From Pratylenchus scribneri (taxonomy: Eukaryota; Nematoda; Chromadorea; Rhabditida; Pratylenchidae), in contig JAQSEB010000034.1 of the NCBI GenBank assembly GCA_030063045.1, positions 2,170,001-2,234,000 on the forward strand: a stretch of DNA of 64,000 nucleotides, read 5' to 3'. Shown piece after piece: positions 27,216 through 39,400 of the stretch. Every line of letters begins with the position of its first letter. Position 1 is the first letter of the stretch. The notes below the pieces were generated by a model. It was given only the letters and a program-made list of their open reading frames with translations, did no database searches and was not told the DNA's origin. The position numbers and the translations under genes were made by a program.

Positions 27216-28584
27216 ATATTATTTTTCGACACAAAAAGTTTTAGGTAAATTCAATATTTTTTGAGAAATTAATTACTACCAAATAATTTTGCATAATAGC
27301 AAATTTAACAAAAAAAAATTGGAATTTTTAGGAAAGCCATAGATGAGGGAGGGGAATTGGCCACCCAAATGCCATAGTGAATGCGGGTGGAATAGGCGCC
27401 GTCGCCCCAATCTGTTCTTGTTTTTCCCCAACACCCTCCAATGATTTATGGCCCAAATATATTTTGGCCATTTCCCCCCTCTATTCGGATATTGGCCAAG
27501 CGCATAAATTATACTTTGGGAGTGGGACCGGGAATTAGTTTTTTTTGGTCATTTCCTCGACCACTGGACATCGGGAATTGGCAAAAGAGAGAGGAAGGAA
27601 AGGATGGAAGTGAAATATGTGGAGAGTGGCCACAAATATTGGATTTTTTTGACATCATAAATTTAGGAAATTTATGGAAAAATTTATGAATTGAATAGAG
27701 GAAAAAAGTAAAAAAAAATGATTTTTATAGAATACGAAAAGTAAGGTTGGTAGGAGGAAATTATAGCGGCGATGGGAAACAGAAGTTTAGAAGGGAAATA
27801 CAAATTGTTGGTTGCCAATATTTGTAATTTTAATGCCCAATTTGGCCACCAACCCAAACACATTCACTTCTCCTTTGTCTCGACACTTGGCACTTGGTTG
27901 GTGGTGGAGGGAAAATGCCGGCTTTTTCTAGATGCTAAAGGCGAAGACAGGTGGGGATTGGGGAATGTTTCCCGCAGTGTTGTACTCCTCTATACATAGG
28001 TTGGTTTCCCATTTTTGGACCATTGGGAAAATTTTAATTGCCATTTGTCATTGGCCATTATCGACCACAGAGGTTTTGTGCACACAAAATCGGTGCCGTC
28101 ATTTAAAATCATTAAGAACAAAGTTAAGTTGGGTCCTTCCACGCTATTAAGCCTTAAAAAATTTACAATTCTATATTTTTTATTCCGCCTGTTTTGTTTT
28201 AATTTCGCCTATGAAATCCACAAGTTGAATGCAACAAAAAACACTCAAAAATTTTATAATATTCGTAACATTTTGGCCAATTGAAGTGTAAATAAATAAA
28301 ATATATATTTAAAGTAATATATGGGGTGGGGGGATTGATGGGCCAGAATATATTTTTATTTTCGAAGGAATATATGGGGGGGGGGGGGAGGATTGATGGG
28401 CCAGAAACTTTTCTCAAATTATTTTTTCAACAGGACAAAACCAAATATAGTGTAAGCGAGTTAGTGAGAGTCCAATAATGGCATTTGGTCACCATCCGCC
28501 GGTGGTGTCGAATTTAACAAGGAAAGCGTGAAAAATTTATGACCAACTCTCCCTTTCTCAATGGCATCGAAACCAACACCAATT

Positions 28585-28604
28585 GGGGGGGGGGGGGGGG
28601 GGGG
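28585..28604. repeat. Poly(G) tract, 20 nt
   Basis: Followed within 10 bases by a further run of six G, and preceded at 28376-28388 by a 13-nt G run. Confidence 0.95.
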
Positions 28605-30422
28605 ATGGGGGGATGTGGCCAGAATAGGAAAACAATGAAAAAGGACAAATAATATTGGGTGGAATAATTTTGGTGGATGAAAGGACAATTGGCAGAATTG
28701 GCTGGGCATTGGTCAAACTCAACGCCTTTGAAAAATATGTAATTGGGAATTATTTATTCCTTTTTAATAAATTCAAAATAATTTTGGCAACAATTTCCAG
28801 GCAGAATTCGGAAGGAAATGGAAATATTGGGGGAAAAGCATTCTCACCAAATATTTTGTTGGATAACTGCTTTTGGCCAGAGGGGACAATGTGGTGGAAT
28901 TTCCGTTGCCTTTGGCCCCAAACAACAAGCAGCCTGCCCCCAACCTCCTTTGTACCCTCCCACATTTTGCCGAGAAGTGAAACCGCTTGACTGGCGATGC
29001 CGTCCATTGGGGCAACCCACCAGAAACCACCACCCTATTTGCTTGAATGGCCGGCTGGCTTTCTGCTGCTTTTGGGCTCGTTTTCTGCCGCCACACTTTT
29101 CTTCCAGCCGTCCATCACACCACAAAGGGGCATACGGAAACTATATGGGGGAAAAGCCACCAAAGGAGAGACTACGTCCATTTTTGGGAAGGCGAAAGTC
29201 GAATATATTTGGGGGAAAAGCCCACGTCAGAGTTTTCCTTCAAGTGCCGCCGAAGACAGAGTGGCCCCTCTCTTTTTGGCCGCAGTTATCGACTTGAAGG
29301 AGGGGGGGGGGCGGACCTCTTGGCAAAAAAAGGGGGCAAAACGGCGGATGGAAAAAAAGAATTGAAAAGGGAAAATAAATTGGGCAGATTATTATTAAAA
29401 AATTAGAAATTGGCCACAAAAAAATGATGCCACAATTTTTGGATGCTTCAAAGAGTTTATGAGAATTAAGAAGGCAACAAATGTGCCTGCTAGGCAAAAA
29501 GTGTGAAGAAATTGGCTAAATGGGAATGAGGGAGGAGGCCTTCTCAAATTTCATAAAATTGGCCAAAATTTGGGAAGCTTATTTCCATCTATTTTGCCGT
29601 AAAAATCCGATATTATTTGCTTTAAGGAAAATATGCAATCAACTTTAAACCCAATTTTTCCCATTTGCCCAAAATCCAAAATTTGGTTCATTCCACACTA
29701 ACGAATTCTGCGCTTTGCATAGTTTTGGGTTTTGGAGTCCAAATGAGAGGAAATAACAAAGAATGGAATGGAATATATATTTGGCATTTGTGCAAGACGA
29801 ATTTTGGGCAAAATTGCAAATGTAATTTTCCGGCACACAAAATTCCCCTAAAATCCTTTTGCCACAAATAAGGTTCATCAGCAAAAGAAAAAATTGGCAA
29901 ATTTGTCTCTTTTTAATAATTCAACAAAATATTTCAATGATTTTTATTTGACATTTTGAAGAAAAAATAAAGTAAATTACAAACAAAAAATTCAAATATT
30001 TGACAATTTGATTTTGTCCTTCCTCTTCATATTTTAATATATTTGATGGGATTTGGTGGATGGATTCAAAATTGACTTTTTTTTGAGGGAAATTGAACAA
30101 TGTCCAAATTGGATGGATACAAGGAAGGGGATTTATTGAAGCTTATAAAATATTTGCTTTGGTAAATAGAGAAAATGTGGAGGCAAAAATATTTGAAGAT
30201 TCAATGAAAAAATTGATTGATTTAATGCAAAAAAATGATAAATGCCCAACATTTTGGGATGGAAAAAATAATAAAGGGAAAACATTGGCGAAAAATAGTC
30301 AAAATTAAGGGTACTTGGGGGCACGAAGGATTGGGATAGAGAGAGATGAAGGTAAAGCCAAAATAATGTATAAATCCAAAATTAATTCAATTCATCCATT
30401 CAATTTATTCCCAATCAGTCAA

Positions 30423-33400
30423 TTAATCAGCCGATGAATTCAGAAGATGTTGCTGTTGCTGGGCAGCCCCAAACGCAGCAGCGGCTGCTGCGGCAATTTG
30501 CTGTTGTTGATGATGCAAATGGTCGGCCAAAAATAGTTGCGAATTTGGGCCAGCGGCACCCAAACCGGCGGAAATCCATGCAGCAGCGGCCAAAGCCTAA
30601 AATTAGGAAATATTTGATTGAATTTGAATGCAAAAATAAATTGAATGACCGGATTTTGGGCGAATTGACTGGCCAATGGATGGTCCATCAATGATTTGAC
30701 CGGAGGCGATCCGCTGATTGCAGGGAACAACAAAGGCATTGGCGCATTGGAGGAAGGCGAAGTGGAAGGCTGAAAATGTTGGAGAATGGCATCAAATAGA
30801 ATACTTTTGATTTAATGTGTACCTCCAAATTTGTATTGGCCATCATCGAATCAGCAGAGTGATTTGTGGCCGGATTCGGCGATTGGTGGCCTCCATGGTG
30901 ATTGTTCTCGGCACCACCCAATGAGGGAGTCGATGCAGTGGAATCGCTGTTTCCACCGCTGCATCCATCTTTGCCATTTCCATTTGCCGATGGGCCCTTC
31001 CCTTTCATCAATGTTTTGTATTCGGTGATTCGAACCTATTCCCAAAGAAAATATTAATTACAATTCTCTAATAAATTCCCTTTTGAAGCAGAACACATTT
31101 TTAATTAACCAATCCCCCAAAATTATTCTGATTGTTTGCCTATTTGCTTAATTATTTATCTTCTGCCCCATTTCTTTCATAAACATTGTTAGCAAATTGC
31201 AACCATATCAACCCTTTTATCATTTCGAAAGATTGTTTAAATTCATGATTAACTTTATCGGAAAGTTACAATCTAATTTATCAGATAAGAATTAATTCCG
31301 CCTATTTTCTGGCTAGAATAAATTAGCCTTTTTCTGGAATTCTGGACTAACAAGTTTCCGGAAAGTTTTAATTCTAAGTTCTTTCCGGAAAGTTTTAATT
31401 CTAAGTTCTTTCCGGAAAGTTTTAATTCTAAGTTCTTTCCGGAAAGTTTTAATTCTAAGTTCTTTCCGGAAAGTTTTAATTCTAAGTTCTTTCCGGAAAG
31501 TTTTAATTCTAAGTTCTTTCCGGAAAGTTTTAATCTAAGTTCTTTCCGGAAAGTTTTAATTCTAAGTTCTTTCCGGAAAGTTTTAATTCTAAGTTCTTTC
31601 CGGAAAGTTTTAATCTAAGTTCTTTCCGGAAAGTTTTAATTCTAAGTTCTTTCCGGAAAGTTTTAATCTAAGTTCTTTCCGGAAAGTTTTAATCTAAGTT
31701 CTTTCCGGAAAGTTTTAATCTAAGTTCTTTCCGGAAAGTTTTAATTCTAAGTTCTTTCCGGAAAGTTTTAATCTAAGTTCTTTCCGGAAAGTTTTAATTC
31801 TAAGTTCTTTCCGGAAAGTTTTAATCTAAGTTCTTTCCGGAAAGTTTTAATTCTAAGTTCTTTCCGGAAAGTTTTAATCTAAGTTCTTTCCGGAAAGTTT
31901 TAATCTAAGTTCTTTCCGGAAAGTTTTAATTCTAAGTTCTTTCCAGAAAGTTTTAATTCTAAGTTCTTTCCAGAAAGTTTTAATTCTAAGTTCTTTCCGG
32001 AAAGTTTTAATCTAAGTTCTTTCCGGAAAGTTTTAATTCTAAGTTCTTTCCGGAAAGTTTTAATCTAAGTTCTTTCCGGAAAGTTTTAATTCTAAGTTCT
32101 TTCCGGAAAGTTTTAATCTAAGTTCTTTCCGGAAAGTTTTAATTCTAAGTTCTTTCCGGAAAGTTTTAATCTAAGTTCTTTCCGGAAAGTTTTAATCTAA
32201 GTTCTTTCCGGAAAGTTTTAATTCTAAGTTCTTTCCAGAAAGTTTTAATTCTAAGTTCTTTCCAGAAAGTTTTAATTCTAAGTTCTTTCCGGAAAGTTTT
32301 AATTCTTTATTTTTCTGGATAATTTGGTACGAAAGAATAAAAATCGGCTGGCTTTTTGATGAGTTATAAAAGTAGTAATAATAAAATTGGTTGGCGATGA
32401 GTTAAGGCGCATTGTTTCCCTTTCACCTCACCTTTTTCCCGTCCACAATGCATGTCCTCTTCGGTCTTGGCCTGTACCGATAGTCCGGGTGCTGTTCCAT
32501 ATGTTGTTTGGAAAGGCGCGACTGTTCCTCATAGTAGGGTTGCTTTTCGCCACTGGTCATTGCCTTCCAGCGTGAACCCAAAATTTTGGAAATGTTCGAA
32601 TTGTGCATATCCGGACAGGCTTTCAGAATTTTGCGGCGCTCATCACGGGCCCATACCTGCAAATTCCCCATATAAAATTATTCAAAATTCATCTCATTTC
32701 CCCACCATAAATGCATTCATTGGTCTTTTGATGTGATTCGGCGATTTTGCTCCGTTCCGTTGGCCTCCTCCATTCGCTCCAATTCCGACTCCTTTTCTTG
32801 GTTTTTCACCTCCCAAATTATCCAACATTTTGTCATTTTGATTTGTAAGCGGAGAACTTTTACCGGAAGAACATGAAAAATTGGCATCTGAAAATAAAAA
32901 AAGGAATATTTAATTTGCTCAAAAATTTTCACAAATTGACCAAATCCAACTTCTTTAGGGATCTATGCTCCGAGAGTTAAGCCCTAATCTAACCCTAAAA
33001 CTCCTATAATTTGTTATGGCCAAAAATTATATGGCCACAAAAAGATTATTTTTCTACTTGTTTCAAAGTGAAATGCTCACTTTCATTTGGCCCATTCGGT
33101 TGCAACGATTGAGGACGGCCAATGTTGCTGGCCATCATATCCAATGGAATGTTGTTGGCGGAATTGTTTGAAAATCGACTCAAATTCAGGGGCGAATCTG
33201 GCGGTGGAAGCAAAAGATGCGAATTTTGTTGAATGTGATCTCCTAAAATTCACAAAATTTGTTTTATTCAATTCCATATTCGATAGTATTTAATTTGCCG
33301 AAAAGTTTATTGAAATTGTCTAAAATGGTCCATCAAGAAGCATTGAATGGTATATAATTTGTTATGGTTTGGTCAAAATTAAAGGGTATTAAACTTAAAC

Positions 33401-36400
33401 GGTTTAAACCTATTTTGGTTCAACAAAAATTAAACCGGAAATTTCAATATTGTTTTTATGGCAAATCTAAATATTTCCACTTTCGATAGCCGAATTCACC
33501 CACCGTTTATGTTGTCGGGACTGATTGATTTACGTCGCCTTTTGTTTGTCTTTGCCAGATTGTTGCCATTGGCATTTTCCTTCCTTCGCCTCATCATTTC
33601 TCCTTCCCCAACTGCCAATTGGCGTGCCGGCGACAATTCGTGAACATTGTTATTGTTTTGTTGATGTGCTCCCAAAATTGGTTGGCCACCGTTTTGTTGA
33701 GGGAATGACCCAGGGAATGTTCCGCTCATCATTGCCGCCGCCATTTGTTGGGCCATAAGGCCAGGATTTGTGGTGGCTGCCAAAATGTCCAAATGTGGGG
33801 CACCTGAATGAGCGGGAAAATATATTTAAATGCAAATATATTTTGTTAAATGTACCATGCGGAAACAGGAAACTGAGTGCGGCGGCAGCAGCGGCCGATG
33901 GCATAATTCCACCATTCGGGGGATGCCCAAAATCGGTTGCCGATGCCATTTTTTCCACAGTTTCGGCGGCTGGACGAAGAAAGGAAGAAGCGGCCAAAAG
34001 ACGATGATGATGTTGGGCTTGCTGGGAATGAGGATGGAGATGGGCCTAAAATTAAAAATAATTATTCAAAAAGATTAATTTGTCGAAAATAACATTGAAA
34101 AACCGAAAATGATTTTAAAGATTCAGAAGTTTAGCCTAAAAACCCATAAAACTTATACTCAATGAATAGATCTAATCAATACGCAACATTTGATTATATT
34201 GAATTGGTTTAACCACATCTAAATTAGTTTTGAACCAAAATTGGTTTAAAACGTTTAAACCCTTTAATTGTTAACCAAACCATAACAAATTATATACCAT
34301 TCAATGCGAATTGTTCAGTTCTATCCAATTAGATATGGTTTATGAATGCAGGACAAACCCCTTCTTAAACCATTCTAATTATTTTGATGAGTTGGGTACT
34401 CAGTTTTTAGCAATTTCAATGTTTTTTTGGTCAAATAAATATTTTACTTTAAAATATCCCACCTGTTGTTGTTGCTGAATGATATGAGCCTGAATTTGTT
34501 GTTGTTGATGGCGCATCAACAATTCATCCAACAATGGAGATGCACCCCCGGCTGAACTGCTCGCCGACTGACTTTGTGGCCCACTGCCATTGCTGCTGCC
34601 AACATTGTTCACTCCAATTGAAAGCATTTGGGAATGCTGAAAAATGAACAAATGAATGCGTAAAATGTGAATGAATGAAAAGATTATTCATTTCCATCAT
34701 TATTATTTTGGCGGGAAAGTGCATCATTTTAAGTACATAAAAAAATGAGAATGGCACGCAATGCCGGTGGAATGGGGACAAGGAGGCATTTTTTACGGTT
34801 GTCCGATTTGGCCAATTAAAAAATTGTTGTGAGACTTTCATAAATATTTGCATGAATCATCCGCACAATCAGCGCAATATTTCATTGTTTATTGCTTTTT
34901 TGCGCATTTTGGAGGGAAAGATTGGCAATGCCATGGAGGAGAAGATTAATTGCGTGTATTTGCCCCCTGCCCCCCTATTTTCCCTACTTGTGCTTATTGT
35001 TCGTTTTGGATGGGGGCGGATACGGTAACGTAAAATTTTCTCTTCTCAAAAGTCCCCCAAGCACCAAATTTCACCGTCATTTTCGCGCATTTTTCCTTTT
35101 TTACACTATTTAAACTTAATTTGATTTTTATTTTTTTAGAAAAAAAAGTTAGTTAAGAATTTGGATATATTTGGCCTTTATATTATCCATATTGGACTAT
35201 TTAATTTAAATTTATTTTTTTTTTGTAATTTTTAAAAATGTTTAGCAAAAATGTTGAGAATTTAAATGTATTTGATTCTCAAAAATGAAACTGAAAAAGT
35301 GTTTTTTCTGAATGAAATTCCCTAATAAAAACTGAGGCCAATGTCCTCCCTAAATTCTTTGTCCAACTAAATTCAATTTTTGCTCCATATTTTCGCTCAA
35401 ATTGACAAATTCTGCGAAAAATTAACAAATTAATAAATATTTAATAAATTGAATAGAAAAACAATCAACCAAAACAAAAAAAAGTGGCAGCAAAAATTGT
35501 TGGCATTTCCTAGAAATACTTTGGGGCATTTTTGTGAATAAAAAGAATTAGAGGAATGGGAATGAGTTCATTTTGGCCCAAAAGAATTAGATTAATTATG
35601 ATATTATTTTTTGCGCAGTAAAATTATTTTTCATATTCTTCAAAAAATTGATCCTTTACCTTTGGAGGAATTTTAATGGAATAAATGAATGAATTTTTGT
35701 TGACCCCTTCTCCGCATTATAAACAAATATTTTGCACTCTTCAAATGAAATATGCCGAATAAATTTCTAAGAAATGTGCCATAATTTTTTTCACTTAATT
35801 GTTCCGATTATTTTCCATATGGGAATTTTTTTTTCTTGTTCTTGTCTACATTTTTTTCGCCGAATTTTGTATTCAAAAAGTAGCAAAAATTTGTGGTGCC
35901 AATTAGAAAAAATGCTTAAATATGCCCGCCGGCATTCTTTTGTATTACTATAAAATAAAAAATTCACATGAAAAAGTGCGAAATTTTGTTGGTTCAAATC
36001 AAAAAAGGTACACACGAAAGAATGGAAAGGAACAAATAAAAATGTAAATTTTGGGTTTATTCCAATTACTAATTCTCTTCTTAAAAATGACTAATTGCCC
36101 TTTTTTTACAGTAGAATAAAATATTATTTATTAATTGCCTATTAAAATGGTTGTTTGACTTTGGCCTATAAATTTAATTGCCACTTTCCATCCCTTTTCA
36201 TTGGAATTGGCAAATTTATTTATTTATTTATTGGATAGTGCATATTTAATTTGCCGAAAAAAAACAAAGAAATTGCGGAAAAGAATAAATAAAAGCCAAA
36301 ATTATTATAATGGTTTCTTTAAAGGAGGGTTTGATAAACCATATACCCCATATGGGAGAGAACTGGTCAAGAAGCATTGATTAGTATATAATTTGTTATG

Positions 36401-39400
36401 GTTTGGTCAAAATTAAAGGGTATTAAACGGTTTAAACCCATTTTGGTTTTTGGTTCAAAACTAAGTTAGAATTATTTAAACCTATGCTAAAATATAATCA
36501 AATGATGCTTCTTGTCTAGATCTATCAATTGGGTTTAAGGTTTATGGGTCTAGGATAAACTTCTGAACAGGTGCAATTTTTTCGGCAATTTCAAAGTTCT
36601 TCGGTAAATTTATAATATTATTAACCATTTATTTATATTATTTATTCTCTAAAATTTTTGTTGCTCACCTCTTCCTCTCCTCTTTGTCCATCCTCATTGT
36701 TTTCATCATTGTTTTCATTTCCACAATTTTCTTCCTCATTTTCATCATTTCCGTCGCTAATTTCTTCCTTCTCAATCATCATCATATTCTCTTCATCTCC
36801 ATTCTCCTCATTTTGTTCTTCCTCATCTTCCTTTTCACCATTATCCACTGCTTCGTCTTCCTTTGATTCGGCCACTCGGTCAAAAAGGACATTCAACTAA
36901 AATTAATTTGAACTGTTAATGAATTGCCCAATTCCCCGTTAGTCTCTCAATTAACCAAGAAAATATTTATTTTTTTTTGATAAAAGGAGGCTTCAAATAA
37001 TTTTATTTTGGGATAATATATTTTCCATCCCCCAAATTTACCTGATGAATTGCCCTCTGCAAAATTTCCATTTTTGCCTTCTTTCCATTGGCCGCCTGCA
37101 ATGCGCGCAAAATGGAATCGGCCCCCGGCAATGTGGCCAAAAGCTCTTTTGCCTCATTTTCCTCATCCGCAACAAATCCAATCATTTCCAATTGCTTTTG
37201 AGGATTTTTGTTTGTCAAATTGGTCCGGTGATCAATTGGGTTTTGTTGACTTCTGCAAATTTGAATATTAATTTTATAAATTTTTGTAAATTAAATTGGG
37301 GAAAAACAAAAAAATTATAAAGCATTTAAAAAATGAAAATATCCTTTGAACACTGACCAGAGGAGGGGATGTTTGGGGCAAAAATATTTAAGGTATGGAA
37401 TCCCCTGGTTTATGGAATTTATTTTTTGAGGAATATTTTTCGGTGAAATCAGTTTTGGGATTCAAATTCAATTACTAAATTTATGCCATTCAAATAAAAT
37501 TTGAGTGTCGATTTTTTTTTGGCAATTTGACATAATGGATTTTGTAAAAAATGGACTACGGTAGTCAAAGAAAGGGGAAGGGGAAAGGGGATTGGTCATT
37601 TTGCCGCACAATTTCATTTTTGACATTAGTGAAGGGACAAATAAACAATGAATAAATAATGAAAATTTAGATGGCCAAATTATGTGGGAATGGATGGGGA
37701 TAATGCGCAATTTGGATGGTCAAGAATTGGAGATGAGGAAAAATTGGGTGGAAGGGTTTGATGAGGGCGAAAGGGGTGTGTGGTTCAGTCAGGTAGTATG
37801 GATGGACTTAATTGGCCCCTTCCTTGCACATTTTACCAATGCATGGCCTCTGTCAACCTTCTTCTTATCAGCGAATATTTTGGAGGAACGAACAGTGAGG
37901 GTCATTTCCAATATTCAGCCAAATTTGTTGGAGCGTAAATGGGAAGAGAGGGAGGTTTGAATGGCGCAAATTGAGCATAATTAATTAATAATAAATTGGG
38001 GAAAGATGACCAAAATTTATTGTGGTCAACATTGGAATAAATATTATAAACCGAAATTAATCGGGCAAGGGATAATGGCATTGAATTGTTGATAAGCAAT
38101 TTTGATGGTCCACAATTTTATTGGAAGAATGGACTCTAGGCTAGGCAAAATTTTGTATTTTGTTTGATGGAAAAAACGAGACGGAAGGGTGCAGGGGGAG
38201 TGTGGGCGGAATAATGGAGCACCATATAAAAAAGGGTTGGGATGATGGCTTATTGTGGATGGGTGGAAGGGTGGAGAAAGTGAATTTTTTAAATTGACAG
38301 ATGGGACGATGATGGAATGAAATTAGATGTTTTTTGAACAAATAATCATTTTTTGCATTTTGCAGAATGATTCACACAATAAAAGAACGAAATTTGGGCG
38401 ATGAATGGTGCCATTTAATTGGCAATATAATTGTAAAGTTAATTATTATTTACTAAATGTATTATTATTTTGCATAATTTTGACATTAAACAGCAAATAT
38501 TATTATTAATATGTTTGCTAGGTAATTATAATTACTTAATATTTGAATGCAGAATGTTATGCCGGAAAACTTAGTCGTTAACTTAACTTTTCTTAAAACT
38601 TTCCGGAAACATATTAGTCAGAATAAAACGTTCCGGAAAGAACTTAGATTAAAACTTTCCGGAAAGAACTTAGAATTAAAACTTTCCGGAAAGAACTAAA
38701 ACTTTCCGGAAAGAACTTAGATTAAAACTTTCCGGAAAGAACTTAGATTAAAACTTTCCGGAAAGAACTTAGATTAAAACTTTCCGGAAAGAACTTAGAT
38801 TGAAACTTTCCGGAAAGAACTTAGAATTAAAACTTTCCGGAAAGAACTTAGATTAAAACTTTCCGGAAAGAACTTAGATTAAAACTTTCCGGAAAGAACT
38901 TAGATTAAAACTTTCCGGAAAGAACTTAGATTGAAACTTTCCGGAAAGAACTTAGAATTAAAACTTTCCGGAAAGAACTAAAACTTTCCGGAAAGAACTT
39001 AGATTAAAACTTTCCGGAAAGAACTTAGATTAAAACTTTCCGGAAAGAACTTAGATTGAAACTTTCCGGAAAGAACTTAGAATTAAAACTTTCCGGAAAG
39101 AACTAAAACTTTCCGGAAAGAACTTAGATTAAAACTTTCCGGAAAGAACTTAGAATTAAAACTTTCCTGAAAGAACTAAAACTTTCCGGAAAGAACTTAG
39201 ATTAAAACTTTCCGGAAAGAACTTAGAATTAAAACTTTCCGGAAAGAACTTAGAATTAAAACTTTCCTGAAAGAACTAAAACTTTCCGGAAAGAACTTAG
39301 ATTAAAACTTTCCGGAAAGAACTTAGAATTAAAACTTTCCGGAAAGAATTACAACTTTCCGGATACATATTAGTCAGAATTAAAATGATCTTTAGAGAAA

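Larger units (their letters stand above)
24400..30422. other. Gene-poor spacer between unc-9 and SoxD gene
   Basis: 6 kb without a convincing gene. Long open frames at 25.4-26.6 and 28.8-29.4 kb are proline/arginine-rich, overlap on both strands and follow from purine/pyrimidine strand bias. TATA-like ATATAAAAG occurs on the plus strand near 26628. It contains an FB-3 copy (27100-27215) and poly(G) tracts of 10-20 nt at 25120, 26528, 28376, 28585 and 29302. Confidence 0.55.

Noticed and set aside
28818..29406. Three overlapping plus-strand frames of 119-159 codons
   Set aside because: All three frames are open over the same GC-rich stretch, the mark of composition rather than coding.
30093..30308. 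71-codon plus-strand frame downstream of the SoxD gene
   Set aside because: Lysine/asparagine-rich, with no signal peptide, splice site or family similarity; expected by chance in AT-rich DNA.
31030..31040. GGTTCGAATC resembling a tRNA box B
   Set aside because: It is coding sequence at the start of a SoxD exon (VRITEYK); no box A or stems are nearby.
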